DNA of 64,000 bases, taken from NCBI GenBank assembly GCA_003117195.1, contig BDSI01000004.1:62001-126000 (forward strand), read 5' to 3'. Made by a program: the position numbers and the translations under genes. Below, one piece after another: positions 38,847-51,566 of the stretch. The notes beneath the pieces were generated by a model, which was not told the DNA's origin, made no database searches, and saw nothing but the letters and a program-made list of their open reading frames with translations. The DNA comes from Eudorina sp. 2006-703-Eu-15. Its lineage: Eukaryota; Chlorophyta; Chlorophyceae; Chlamydomonadales; Volvocaceae. Position 1 is the first letter of the stretch, and every line of letters begins with the position of its first letter.

Positions 38847-39400
38847 GCCATGCAGTCATGCTCCTCATGAACGCCTATGCGCGGCTGTGGCCCGCAGTGC
38901 TGCCCCAGCTGGTGCCGCTAATCATCCGGGCGGCCTGCATCCCCGGACCCAGCCTCACTGACCCCCGCATGCGGGCCTCCCTGGCGCAGCAGTACGCGGG
39001 CATTCCGCCGGTGCGGGTCGACTGCCTGCAGTACCTGCTCTGGCTTCTGCGCAGCGCCGGTGCGGCGCCTTAGCAGCAGCGCAGGTCGGCGGCGGTGCGG
39101 AGGGGCGGCCGGGCGCCTCCGCGGCCGCGGCCGCGTCGCTCGCCTTTCCTATCGAGTCGCACGTGCCCGCGATGCGGCAGTGCCCCCCGATGAGGTCAGC
39201 GGACAGGAAGGAGCTCGTGTGATCGTGACGCGGCGCACGCTCCAGAGGATCGCTGTGAGGACGCACCTGCCGGGGCCACATGGACACGAGCTGACGGACG
39301 CGCGGGCGTTGTGTGGCGCGGGCCGCACCTGCACGGAGACGCTCCACCACGGCACCCACGTCCTGTCGGCGGACATCGCGCACCAACTGCCGGCGGCAGC
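38847..39400 (+). pseudogene. TRA1/TRRAP-like fragment, frame-disrupted
   Basis: A pyrimidine-rich stretch ending in CAG (38846) precedes HAVMLLMNAYARLWPAVLPQ, then LVPLIIRAACIPGP and VDCLQYLLWLLRSAG. I recognise this as resembling the helical-repeat region of TRA1/TRRAP, the large PIKK-related subunit of SAGA and NuA4 complexes. A TAG interrupts at about 39071. In a shifted frame the similarity resumes with RQCPP and RKELV, then after another disruption TRRTLQRI, and later DARALCGAGRTCTETL and LSADIAHQL. The breaks are too close together to be introns. Only a small part of a very large gene is present, and it seems to retain a splice acceptor, so I read it as a decayed genomic fragment. The family call rests on remembered similarity. 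Confidence 0.5.
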
Positions 39401-39883
39401 TGCGGCCCCACCACCCAGCCGCGTCGGCCCCAGGACCCTGGGGGAACCGGGCCCAACGAAGTCGCGCAAACCCATCAAGCCATAATGATGAAAGTCATAA
39501 AAAAATCACGGCCGAATCCCGCCTGCAGCCCAGATCAACAGACCACGCATGCGCTACTCCATCGAGAGCCGTACAGCGGTAAGGCATCTTGGCACGACAA
39601 CCAGTAGACAGGCGTGCCTAGGCTACCGTAGCTCCACCGCAGCGTCCTCCCCTCTCCGTATGTTCCACCAGTTTTGTATCCTACACCCCTCTGTGTTTAG
39701 ATAAGAGACCCGCCCGAACCCTCTGTGTGTGCTTGCGCGTGTTCGAGAGCAGGAATGCGTGACATGCAGGAGGCGTAGCAGCTCCCAACAGTGTATTTGT
39801 GTGATTTATGTTCACGAGTGGCATGTTGGAAAGAGATTGGAAAGATGGAAACCCTAGATAGAGTCGCGTGTGTTGCCGTGGGC

Positions 39884-42504
39884 TCACTGCCAGACCAGGC
39901 AGTAGTCTACCAGATACTGCATCGCGTCGCGGCAGTGCCTGAACAGCCAGTTCCAGACGATGATGGCGGAGTGGGCGTCGAACACGTCGCGCGTGTCCAC
40001 ATGCACCTTGCTGACCGGCAGCGCGGCCAGCTGCGAAACCAGCCATTCCTGCGCGTCACGCACACAGTTGCACGACCACGAGAAATGGTCCATAATCACC
40101 TGTGGCTTCCGTCGAGGGGTGTGCGTGCGGTGTTTTAGCAAAAGAGAAACCCCGACCCGACCGGAGCCCGGGGTGTTACAGTGCAGGGCTGGAAGACCCA
40201 GACGGCAGGGAGCCCCAGCGAGGCTCGAAGACCCCGCGCTTGACACCAGCCGGAGGGACGCGTGAAAGCACGGTCAAGCCGCTGAGCAGCGACCGGGGCG
40301 CTTGCGTCGACGCTGAGTCAATCCTACGGGTCCCGTGCCACGGTCCCTGGGCCGCATTGACGATAACGCTCCTTCTGGGTACTCGCCGGTCTCTTACGTC
40401 GACGATGGAAAGTGAATACCAAGGCGGGTTTGGCATATGAACGGACCGGCAGCTCGTTGAGTCGGCCTCATTCGAAAGAGCCGATTCTGTCATTCATGCG
40501 CTCAACAATGCGCACGCGTCTCTAGAGATTGCGGGACAGCGTGCTGTCGTACTGCCGTACCTGTACGGCGCGCTTATCCGTGGTGGGCGGCAGCCCTGCG
40601 AACAGGTGGTGCCCTCCCTGGCTCAGCTGCTGCCGCAGGTGGTCCTTGTGCAGCGGCAGCCGGTCCTCGGGGCTGCCCTTCAGGCGCGGGCTGCCGCCGC
40701 CGCCGCCGCCGCAGCTGCGAGCGCCCAGTCCGATCTCGACATCCACAATCACAGCCCGCCCCTGGAGCGGATCCGCCTGCCTGCCCGGCGACGGTGAGTC
40801 CGTGGACAGCCGCTTCTGGGAGCCGCCGCCGCCGCCGCCGCCGACCCCGACCCCGCCGCCGTTGCCATGGCCACTGCTGCTGAACGCTGCGCCGCCCAGG
40901 GCCTCGTACACCTCCTTCAGTGCCGCGTCCGCTGCGAGAGTCGACGGCCGGCGGCTGTGGAGGCGGCCGTGCAGCAGCATCAGCAGCGGCATCAGCAGCA
41001 CCAGCGGAAAGAAAACCACGGCCAGCAGCAGGGTGAGCGTGAGTAGGAAGCGGCCGCGCAGCCGCCGACGGGCAGGGCTGTCCCCGGGGTTGCGGGCCCG
41101 TACGACTGACTTGTACGACGGATCCACGGGCGCCACGGCGGCGTCAAAGCCGCGCAGAGGATACGGTTCGTCCAGCTGCATGGCTGCAGAGCAGAAAGAC
41201 ACCGTCCTGCGGTCAACGAAAACGGATGACGAGCAAGGACCCTTGGGCGGGGGCGGGGCGGGTACGTGTGTGTACGCTTTTCCACCGGGCAGATAGGTAA
41301 TCGTGAAACGAACGGACGGAGAATATCGACGTGCTCGGCCCACACGACCGGCGCCATGCCTCCCGGTCAGCGCCCCTTCAGTGTCCCGCATACCACACAC
41401 ATAAACACACAGCATTGTCGTACTACCGTACCTGTCGTACCGTACATTCGCCATCGCCACGATGTTTTTAAATGTGCGCAACGCCCCCATGAAGTGCAGG
41501 CCGGGGTGCGTCAGCACACACAGCAACGGGGCCCCCCAGGGGGTGGTGTCGTTCAGGTACAGCTGGGCGCCCGCGCGGGAGAGCGAGGACGGTGTGGTCG
41601 CGTTGAGGAAGCGCGCCACGGCGCCATCGGGAGCGCGCCAGGAGCCGAGATGCGGGGTTGCGATCGTCACGAAGTTGAGCGGCGCCACGTGATCGAAATA
41701 GCCCTCGGAGAACAGCCTGGAGAAGGGCGGCCCGGGTCCGTGGAGGGTGCGGGTGTTTGTTTAGCGAGAAACTGGGTCCGTGGACGGGTGTGGGTGTGGG
41801 TGTGAGCGTGTGTGGTGCGGGGGTTTAAAGGAAAAACAGTGTGTGCGGTGCGGGGGAAATGGTGGGAGGGCAATCGGGGACTGGGAGAGCAACTGCGCTG
41901 CAGTGGGGATTGGGAGGGCATCGGGGCAGGCAAGGACCGCAGAGCCGCGCTTGCGCAGGCGCCGCGTTGTCTACGGCAGGGCACCATCAAAATACCCCTC
42001 CACGGCGGCCTACCGACACAGTTCGGATACCCATCCATTTAGCAGGCCGTAGCAGGGGCAGGAGGACACGGAGGGCGCAGCGAGGCGCAGCGCCGGCAGA
42101 CGAGGTGGAGCGGGAACGATTACCTGCCAGCTGCGTAGCGCGTGATGAGTCCGCCCATACTGTAGCCGATTAGGCTGATGTGCGTCGGGGGTCTGCCCCC
42201 GTGCACAAGGTTATCGTGGGTGGCCTTAACGGCTTGGAACAGCCGCTCGCCACAGGCGTCGATACCATCATATGTTGCAAGCTGTTGAGGGGCAAGCGGC
42301 AGGGCAGGGTTTCCGTCGGGACCAGTTTCGGCTGTCGCCATGGGATGGTCTTTAGCAGGCAACGGTCTCCGCGCACACCTTTGAATTGCCAGCGAAGTTG
42401 AGCACATATCCTGTTTTGCCAAGGCGTTCAGTGAGCAGACCGGTCAGGTAGGCTGTATTCGTCGGTTCACCCCAAACGCCATGCTGTATAACAACTAAAT
42501 GCAT
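39884..42504 (-). CDS. DUF676 (Rog1-type) serine lipase/esterase with one membrane segment
   Basis: This is an alpha/beta-hydrolase of the DUF676 family, which includes yeast Rog1 lipase. Five exons splice in phase: 42504-42379, 42281-42124, 41716-41432, 41206-40561 and 40099-39884 (TGA), giving 476 residues. The oxyanion strand reads VVIQHGVWG near residue 5. The nucleophile elbow is GYSMGG, with Ser near 83. TIATPHLGS lies near 112-120, and the likely catalytic His is in FDAH near 448. Exon 4 carries one hydrophobic helix (about 243-268, starting FLLTLTLLL), then a Gly/Ser-rich linker before the C-terminal exon, so a membrane or lipid-droplet location is likely. The start MHLVV follows the usual family beginning. 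Substrate is unknown; Rog1 acts on monoacylglycerol. Confidence 0.86.
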
Positions 42505-45236
42505 CCTACACCGGTGTCTGCAGCGTCACTACGTGCATCATTACACACCGTGTTTGAAAGTTAAGCAGTTTTGTTTCAGAAGTTTCCAATTTGCAGGTTT
42601 CGGGGCCTTGTCGTTTAGAAAACGGAAAAGCCCAGGACCTGGAGTACTCTTATATAATAAAAAGAATTTTATCGCGAATTTGAAAGATGTGGCTCGATCG
42701 GGTCAGAGTCTTGAATTACGAACAACCTTGGTTAACGCAGTGAAACCGTCGCAGTGACGTACTGGCGGCACAGAAGACGCCAGCGCAATACTCGATGCTA
42801 TCCCTCTCTCCACATCCCATCCGATCTCATGCTCTCATCATCCCATCTCAACCAGCTCAACCCCTTTCGCCGGGAGAACCAATACCTTCGATCCCGCCCC
42901 TGCCCCGGCGACTTCCGCTGTCTGCCGTCAGTTGTGGCTGTTCCGAGCCGGGTTGGTCGATGTCGCAAGCTCGCAACCCCTCACAGGGCGACGCCCTGCG
43001 CTGTGCGTGCAACCCTCTGCAACCAATCCGCCCATGCCGCTGATCCACTGCAGCTGCTGCGGCGGACAGGCAAAGACCGACGCGACAGGTTTCAGCCCAG
43101 AAGGTCGACATGACCCCACGTTACAGCTCCGAAGGTCTCCGGCCCAGAAAGGGGGCTGCCCGCCTACAGTCAGGACCGCCACAACGTGCGTGTCGTACGG
43201 GACCGCCGGCTCTTTGGACGACCGGCCCACGCCACAAAAGAGGGGACAACCAGCGACTAGGCAATGACAACAAAGATTCGACACACGACAACTCTGAATG
43301 CATGCACACACACACACACACACAAGCACACATACATACACACTCGCTGAACACACATGCACACACGCATACGCTCCACCCTAACAAAGACACATACACA
43401 AGTGCAGCCACTGGCGCTTGATCGCCGCTGCGTACGACATCGCGCCGCCGCGTCAACGCCCCATTCCGCCATTCTCCCCCCACCCACACCCACACACGCG
43501 GTTTTCGCTACTCGCTGCACCCAGCATGTCGCAACGGCGTTTCATCTTCTCGCTGCGCGCGGGCGTCACACCACTCCGCGCGCGCTCTCCGTCCAACCTG
43601 CCCCGTCCTACGACACAAGACAAGACATCTCGCCCTCCCCGCTCGCCCTCCCCGCTCGCGCGGGGAACGACGCTGACCTGCTCAGATGGATACCCGCGTC
43701 CGCATCAGTACCCCAGCCTTCGCCCAATTAGGGCCATACGGCAGGTTACAGTAGTTACCTGATGAACGTACCGAGCCATATAACCGGGGCTTGTAGCGCA
43801 CCGATACCTGTCCGCCTTGGTCCGCAACAGGGGAGAGAGGAATCAGGCAGTACCGCATTTTCTCCGGTGGCTACGACGAGACGCCGGGTCCCCCCGGTCC
43901 CCCCGCCCTGCACCCCAAGATCATCACCTAGGGTTTGTCGGCATCTTTAATCTCACGTGGCAACAAAACGGTCCACGGAGTGGCCGCCGTCCTAGCAGGT
44001 CCCTCGAACGACCTACCAACCAACCAGCCCCGCCTTTCAAAACAGTCGGTTGGCAGTTGAGGTCTTGCAGCTCCGTACTCCGGTGCAGAGTACGGCAGTC
44101 AGCCCCAACGCCTCGTGATCAGGGCCACCGCAGCTCCCAACGTGATGTGTGTCCAGCAAGGGACCCGTTCACCCCGGGAGCGGGACGCGGCGGCCCGTGC
44201 ATGCGGCAACCAACGCCAGCTGGCGGCGTCGACCACCGCTCGAGTGTCATGCAGCAGCAGCTGCCGTAACCCCCGACGGGGAAGTCGAGGTGCAACCTTG
44301 CATCCATTTGATCTCACCCACCCACCCGCCCACCCGCCACACAGCGGGCGTCATGCAACGAAGCCATTTGCTAGCTACATCAGGTACGCCTTCAGAGCCG
44401 AGGACGGCGCCCGCTCTCTGTGGAGTCAGACGCCCGCCACACACGCACACGCAGGTTTTGGTAAGTATCCTGACCTTGGCGGTTATGGGTGGGCTTCTTG
44501 TTAAACACACACACACACACACACACGCACGTCATCCACCAGGAAATCCTCCGATAAAGCCCATCCAACACGTGCAACCATCCTAGCAATGCCCAGGTAC
44601 CGTACATAAAAGTTGTTCATTTTTGCTGATGTGATTCAGATGCATTCATGTGACATTAAGAGAGAAACAACGCAGCCATCTGGTGACTGAACCTTGCATG
44701 CTTCGTCGTACATGTCGTACGGCGTCCCGCGCGCCACCTGTTGAGCCCCCTCGTACGAGGGGCTTCTTCAAACCCTCTGTCCAAGGAGGTCTATGTCTTG
44801 GTAACCTACAGTAGTCCGACGAGGCGGGTGTTAGATGATAAGCTGTGCTCTAGGTGCCGTACCTCGTTTCTAGGTTGTCGCAAACACGACCGTGAGCTTG
44901 ACCATGGGAAAGCCTGACTGCAACACTGACCTGTCCTGAACTGTGCAGTTGGCAGCTGTAGCAGTGTGCCAGCCAAAACTACAACGATGCTTTCGCACCC
45001 GTCCACACGTATCAACACACATAAACACAGCACCGCAGTTTTTGACTCCACATTCAAACACACAGACACACAAACACACAAGCGCGAAGGCCGCTCTTCT
45101 TCGCCGTCACGTTGGCGGCGATTTCCCCTAGGAACTGACGGCTCGGCCTAAGCGCAAGCCCTGGCCGCGCTGCCCGCCGCTTCGGTCGCCGCCCCAAAGC
45201 CCTGACGGGGCCTTCACAGCCCCCCGGTCTGGCGCC
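42505..45236. other. Intergenic stretch, no supported gene
   Basis: This contains the upstream region of the lipase gene (AT-rich near 42510-42760) and the region 3' of CTR gene I. (CA)n tracts lie near 43306-43325 and 44504-44527. Open frames show no domain. Confidence 0.5.
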
Positions 45237-48200
45237 CTACACTTGGAGCGTGAAGTGCCCATTCGGCTGACCGCCCGCAATGTGCTTCCCGTTGCCGTTG
45301 GCATGGCCGTTCGGCGGCGGCATCAGCGCCGGCGCAGCTACCGCCATTGCCTCGGGCGCGACTTTGCCTGTGTCCCCCGGGCCCTGCTGCGGCGCGGGAT
45401 ACCCGGGCGCGGGCGGCACCGCAGTCCCGCAGCACACCTCCACGTCAGGGCCGCCCGGCCCCGGCGGTGCGCCGATGTGCCGCTGGTAGTTGTCGCGCAT
45501 GTGCCCCAGAATCAAGGTGCCCAAGCCGTATCCCAGCACCACAGCGGCGAAGTAGACGCCGTTGAAGGTCATGGCGATGAGCATGGCGAAGAGGTCCAGG
45601 GTGGTGACCACCACTGCGCACGAATGGGTTAAGGAGGCCACCACTCATGCTGGTGTTCCTTTCCAATTAAACATAGAACATGGCTACCGTAGTTCTGCTA
45701 CCGTAGTTCTGCTGTTGTTCTCGAAGACTTGGTGAATCCTCACGGGGCAGTTGCCATAGCTCACGTGACAGGACCCGGTTTACACACGGCGGCGGAGCAG
45801 TGAAGGGAGAAACGTTCCACGGACCGGTGCCAAAAGGGGGGGCCTCTTTTGCGGTCTTGGTTGCAGCCAGGTCACGGTCTCGTCCCAGCCGCCGCACCTC
45901 GGCGCGGCGGGTCCCATGCGGGGCCGTGTCCCACATGTCCCGCTCCCAAGGTCGCCGCTCCTCTGGTGCGCAGCCGCTTTGGACCCTTGCCCTTGCCCCT
46001 CGGGCCCCCGTCGGCCCCACCACTCACGTGTAATCAACGACGACATAAGGTTCAGGAGCATCTGGCCGCCTCTGGGCAGCCACCATCGCCGGGGGACCCG
46101 ATCGGGGGGCGCCAGCGGGCGGCCCAGCCGACCCGCCGTCGCCGCGGTGATGAAGATGAACTGGGCGGTGCGCAGCGCCACAGAGCTGAAGCTCATTGCC
46201 GCGATAGCGATGAAGCTGCCCGCGGCTTGGCCTGTGGTGGGTGGGTGCCAGAGTGCCTGGGTGACCCCTACGGAGGCACGGGGCCGGGAGCGCCTGGACC
46301 AACGCAATGCCTGCTGGCGGTGGCACACCGCACGATATGCGATGCCGTGTGTTTGCACCGCACCGCACGACACGACACGACACGGCACGGTCGGGCGAAG
46401 CACACAGCACAGCCGGAAAAGATGCAGTGGCCGCCGCTGTCCGTCGCATCGGTCGTCGCGTCGCTTGCCCTGGCGTGCGTCAGCCAGTGCTGGTGTGCTC
46501 GGTCTAAAAAATAACGGTCACCACCCCGTCATCCTCGCACCAAAACGCACATTGGGTTCACTCAATAAAAAGCAAATACACCGGGGGTTCTCCTTTCAAC
46601 CCAAAAACCTTCCTTCACACGCACACGCACCCGTCGTCTGAGGCAGCCAGGGTCGGAACAGCAGGATCTCCCGAGTGCGTTGATGGAAGTACATCAGCAT
46701 GGCGGGGATGTTGGACGATGACGTGGCACCGCCGTACGCGTCCGCGCCGGCGCAGTAGTAGCTGATGCTGCTGTCGCCACTACTGCCGCCGGCCGCCGCC
46801 GCCCAGGAACTCGAGGCCTTGCACCAGGACGCGTACACGTCGCAGCCAACCATGTACGGCATCTCCGTACACATGGTTGCCATGGGCCCGATGGCATCCG
46901 GACAGGATTGCTGTGGGGTGCAGGTGGGAGGGGCCCGGCGCAAATAGGCTCTGGGGTTAGTAACCAAACATGCAAGGACCCTCCTGGAGGATGCTCCCGT
47001 CATTGTCAAGAGGACATCCCCGTAATTGGAATATTAAAACGGCACCGCAACCCGACATATCCACAGAAGCCCGAGATCTCTGAAGGGATTTGGACACTGT
47101 CATGAGGAGACACGGGACACAGGACTTTGGGAGGCGCGGAGGGTGAACCGGTGGTCCACAAGATGTCAAGATCGGGCTACCACGGCGCCGGGAAGCAGGC
47201 CAAGATCCGGTCAACGCAAGGTCAACGACAAGGGGGTAAAGCGCGGCACCGACCAGCACCGACAGACCTTACCAACACTCCTCGTCCCCTCTCCCCCACC
47301 ATCGCGCGCGCCCATCAACCCCACCCACCCGTGTGCAGCTCGAGCATTGATCCATCTCCATAGATGCGCACATGTCGTACACCGCCTTTCGGGCGTCGTT
47401 GGTCCCTGGCAGCCTGGGGTTTGGGGTTTCACGGCGGTGTGGAGCGGCGCGGTGCAGAGCGAGGTGGGGTGAGATGAGGTGAGGTCGGGTGAGATGGGGT
47501 GAGGTCGGGTGAGATGAGGTGAGGTCGGGTGAGATGGGGTGAGGTCGGGTGAGATGAGGTGAGGTCGGGTGAGATGGGGTGAGGTGAGGTGAGGTGAGGT
47601 GACATGAGGGGGGAGGCGGTCTGGGCAGCTGCTGTCCGCAGGCCCGTTGCATCCAAGTAAAGATTCGAATCGCACCAGAGGCACGTTTCTGTAGGTCCTA
47701 GTTAGGCAACCCTTCGACGTTAGGGCGAATCGTGGACTGTCCTGAAGCTGAGGCCGGCCGTTCGAACCCGTTCGAACTACCGCGTGTCTTACACCACCTG
47801 CCGCGCCACCCAATGCGCGGGAAGGGAAGTGGTTCCTCACCCGGGGATGGCGGGGAACTGCTTGCACTGCTGTACGACACTCGTGTTCTTGCACAGGGCG
47901 TTGTACGACCGGCAGCCGCCCATGCTGGGCATGTCGACGCAGATGGTGGCGAGCAGCGTCATGGGCTGGCAGTAGGCGCCCGTGACGTCTCCACGCTGCG
48001 AGGCCACATGCCGGGGGCGGGGCGAGGCGTTCGCTGCTTCGGACCCCTTGGATTACAATCAGCGGAGAATGAGACCACAGACCGACAGATCACACTATCT
48101 CGGTACCTAAGCGATTAACGGCAACAGCACAGCATCGCCATCTTCCAAGGAACTGCAACCCACCCGGCTGCAACGTCACGACCCTCCCGTACTTCTTGCC

Positions 48201-50131
48201 CCCGGGCCCCCCGCGCGCGCGCCGCAAAATGCGTACCTGGCATGCTCTTTGCATAGTACAGCCTGGCATATACGACATTGCTGTACACAAGTTTCCAATG
48301 TCGGACAGGATGCTGGTCTGTGGGTATGCGTAGGTGGCGCAGGCCGCATTGGCCGAGTCGGAGACGCAGGCGGCGGGGGGTGCTGCTGCTGCGGAGGGGC
48401 TCGGCGGTTGCATGTTGGTCATGGCTACGAGGCTGGGCTGTGGCGGCGCCGGCTGGGCTGCCAATGGAGAGCTGGGGGCGAGGGGAGGCATTTGCGGCGG
48501 CGGCGGGCTGGGTGGCTGCGGTGACGGAGGTATGGGACTCGGCGGCGGCGGACTGGGGGGCTGCGGACTGGGGGGTGGGTCCTGAATGCCTGGGGTGTTT
48601 GGAGGGCGCGGGGGAGGCTGTGGCGGTGGTGGTGGCGGCGACGGCGGGGGTGGAGAGGGACTGGGCGGTGGCGGCGATGGCGGCGGCGGCGACGGAGGAG
48701 GGCTCGGCGGAGGTGGATTCGGTGGTGGTCGCGGCGACGGCGACGGGGGCGGTGGCGAAGGCGGCAGCGGCGGCGCCGTAAAGCCCGCCCGTAGGTCGGG
48801 ACTGCGGCAAAGGTAAGCGGCCCCGTAGCCGTACTTCCGTACGATGTCGCCTCCCGGCGTCGCCTCTCCGCCACAGAACGCGCTCCAGGGGGCGCACTGC
48901 CCCATGTCCATGTTCCAGCAGCCCTCACAGTACGACACTGTGCGCGTCAGGAAAAGCATACGGCAGTAGGAGTACCGCATCGGCGCAAAACTCAAACGAG
49001 AGGATTGCCATCAGAAACACAACTTTCGCGGCAACGCAACGCGAAAACACCCGGCATATTGCAAACGCAGTCAGCAGTTCCGCTGTCGTCCTCTGGCGCC
49101 TGTAAGCGGTTCCCTTCCCTACGTGAGTCCCATCGTCGGTGTGACCACAAGCCGAAGACCACCTTCACCCGGACCTAAACAGGCTCCTTCGCTGCGGTCA
49201 CGCCGGCTACGCCCACGGCAACAGCGCAGCACGGCCTTGCACAGGTTCGGCGCTGCATGCCCGCCTGATAGCCAGTGTGAAGTATGTACGACATTGGGCG
49301 ACACGTACTGTCAGCCCTTGCAGGACGAACACGTGGCCGCAAGGCGCGCGAAACGCACCGAGAGGGTTGGGGCACGAGGTGTCCGTACAGGATAGGCATC
49401 CCTCCATTTCCGCGGGGACGGCCATGTCACCGCAGGCGCCGATGTGCAGCTGCCGGATTTCGGACGTGCTTTTCATGGCGTACGGCGCCATGCAGCGTTG
49501 GAACTCCGCCGCATCAGCATAGGTTTTCTGCAACCTGATGGCATCAAATCCAGCGGAACAAAGTGTGCACGGTGGTCAAGAGGTGCAGCCCCGTGCCACG
49601 AGCGCAAAGTGGCGTTGTCAGTCTCTGCAGCATGCTGACGGGGAATCCCCGACGTGCCCGTTGTGGCGGCAAGATGAGTATGGATGCACAGTGGGTGCGT
49701 TGGCAAGAGGGAGTTCGCCCGCGCGGGTGCGTTTGTGGGCACGGGAGCACGCATCGCAGCTCAGCGACCCAAGGTTCGGTTGATTGGCAACAATTCCGGA
49801 CGCCCTGGGAGTACCTCCACTACGCCGGTGGGAAGGAATGAAGCGCTCACCCGCTGCAAATGCCTGTGGAGGCCGCGATATCGGGGTCATCGCTGCACAA
49901 ACTGCTGGCGATCCTCCAAGTCCCGCATATTGACGAAAAGATCGGTGGCGATAACGTTTGATTTCTACAAAGCTGGTACATGCTGCATCCAATAGCTAAG
50001 CTCGCGGGCTCCCGTCTGCACACATCCTGCAGTGTCGCCTCCAAGACGACGGGTGGGTCTGGGCAGGCTTGTGTCACCGCTAGTGCTAGTATGAGAAGCC
50101 ACACTATGCATTTTCCGCATATCCGCGACAT
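45237..50131 (-). CDS. CTR: CTR-family copper transporter with Cys-Met ectodomain (gene I)
   Basis: This is a plasma-membrane copper importer of the CTR family. The exons seen are 50131-49851, 49534-49359, 48937-48237, 47995-47841, 46910-46631, 46231-46028 and 45613-45237 (TAG), at least 724 residues. The phase between 47841 and 46910 does not close, so one small exon is missing from this model. A signal peptide (MSRICGKCIVWLLILALA) starts the protein. The ectodomain has five Cys-Met motifs: CGDMAVPAEMEGC, CWNMDMGQC, CTAMSYMPGC, CVDMPSMGGC and CTEMPYMVGC. A PPSPPP-rich linker separates the second and third. TM1 reads FIAIAAMSFSSVALRTAQFI. TM2 contains MLIAM (MxxxM) and TM3 GYGLG (GxxxG), the CTR pore signatures. 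A Pro/Gly-rich cytosolic tail follows. In Chlamydomonas such genes respond to copper deficiency through CRR1. Confidence 0.9.
47463..47607. repeat. GGTGAGATGGGGTGAGGTCG minisatellite
   Basis: A 20-base unit made of GGTGAG, GATGG/GATGAG and GGTCG repeats about seven times. It lies in the intron of CTR gene I where one small exon is unaccounted for. Confidence 0.9.
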
Positions 50132-50449
50132 ATGGTCGCCAGCTATTTTTTAAAGTCGGCACAGAGTCGGTGACCTCCTGTCAGCTTGACCGGATGTGGC
50201 CGATCAACAAAATAGTTGCGTCATCTGCCAAGATTCATCTCTGACTTCAAGACCGACACCTTGGGAGAATATAGAAGGATTGTGCTGTAAACAACGGTCG
50301 GTCACACTACCGGCCAACGAGTGAGGCGTGATCCTTGACGGCGCTGACTTCCTTTGCGATATTATGCACACATGTAAAATAACAGTTCCTCGTAGATGGT
50401 AGTCGATTAGTTTCTAGGATGCTTCAGGCGCGTGCCGTGTATGGAAATG

Positions 50450-50467
50450 GTACGCGGTGTACCGTAC
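50450..50467 (-). promoter_or_regulatory. Candidate copper-response element cluster of gene I
   Basis: Three GTAC cores start at 50450, 50459 and 50464, about 320-335 bases upstream of the ATG at 50131. GTAC is the core of the CuRE bound by the SBP-domain regulator CRR1 in Chlamydomonas. The wider window is also rich in GTAC, so this is a candidate only. Confidence 0.35.
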
Positions 50468-51463
50468 AAATCCTACCATGAATGGAAATTAATTACTATA
50501 ATATATTAAAATAACATAATTTAATGATTATTTCGTTTGCTAGTTGTTCGATCCATGAATTCTGTCTGATTCTCGATCCTGCAAAGTTTACTCATGTTGC
50601 TGTCGGTGCAGCTTCGTCATAAGTATACTGTGAAATTTCAACATGGGCGACATGGAATTCCGTTGGTGTAGTTGGCATCATGAGCATGACTAATACATTA
50701 GGCACAGTCAAAGTTTAACGACCCAAGGACCGGCAGTGTTCTGCCAAGTTCAAGTGCAGCCACTTGAATCATCCAGATCATCAATGTAGAAAACGAACGG
50801 TGACCTCCATTACTAAGGACGTCAAACGAACGGCGGACTACATACCGGTATACAGCACCATACGCCTCGCACAGGCTCTCATCGAGCTCAAAATACTTCA
50901 CGAATCGAAGCGCTGTCGGACGACATGTACTCGATTCAAATGGCATGGGATGTAACGCAACATCTGCGACGAGCCATTTCTCCCGCCGGCCACTAGGTGT
51001 ACGGATTGCTCTTGAAGTTCGAGTGCTGCCGAAAAGCCCAAAATGCAGTCGCAGTCGCTTAGGTATAGTTACAAGAGAGATCACGGCCGTCACGGCCAGG
51101 CCAGGAGCTGGGTGGGTAAACCCTGGTAGACTCAGCGGGCCAGTCATTGACCCGCTGCAAGGCGCACACGCCGCACCCACCCAGCCAGCAGCCGCCTTCG
51201 AGGAAGCTTCTCAAACTGGACCCCCGAATCGAAGCACGACCGCCGTCACCGGGGGTTGCAAGCCGATGACCACCCACGATGACGGTGATGAGCTGTGACG
51301 GTGATGAGCCGCCGTCGTGTTCCCTCCTGTCGGGTGCAACACGCGCCCAGGCCCTCCAAGCCTTCATCCGCTTGGCGTCGCAGCGGGACAAGCGAGGGCG
51401 CCGTCATCCGGCTACACCTCTGGCATCGTGTATGTCACCGACTGTGGGCCCCGAAGAGGAGCA

Positions 51464-51566
51464 CACAGCGGCACGGAGATCGACGCGCCCGCAGCGGCAC
51501 GGAGATCGACGCGCCCACAGCGGCACGGAGATCGACGCGCCCACAGCGGCACGGAGATCGACGCCT
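51464..51566. repeat. 26-bp tandem repeat, four copies
   Basis: CAGCGGCACGGAGATCGACG recurs at 51466, 51492, 51518 and 51544, a period of 26 bases, with almost no divergence. It is intergenic. Confidence 0.92.

Noticed and set aside
48237..48937. PPSPPP-rich exon read as a pherophorin
   Set aside because: The Pro-rich stretch is only a linker between Cys-Met modules, and the same gene ends in CTR membrane segments.
50698..51180. Minus-strand 160-codon frame as a gene
   Set aside because: It starts without ATG, has no recognised domain and no splice context; noted only as a possible remnant.
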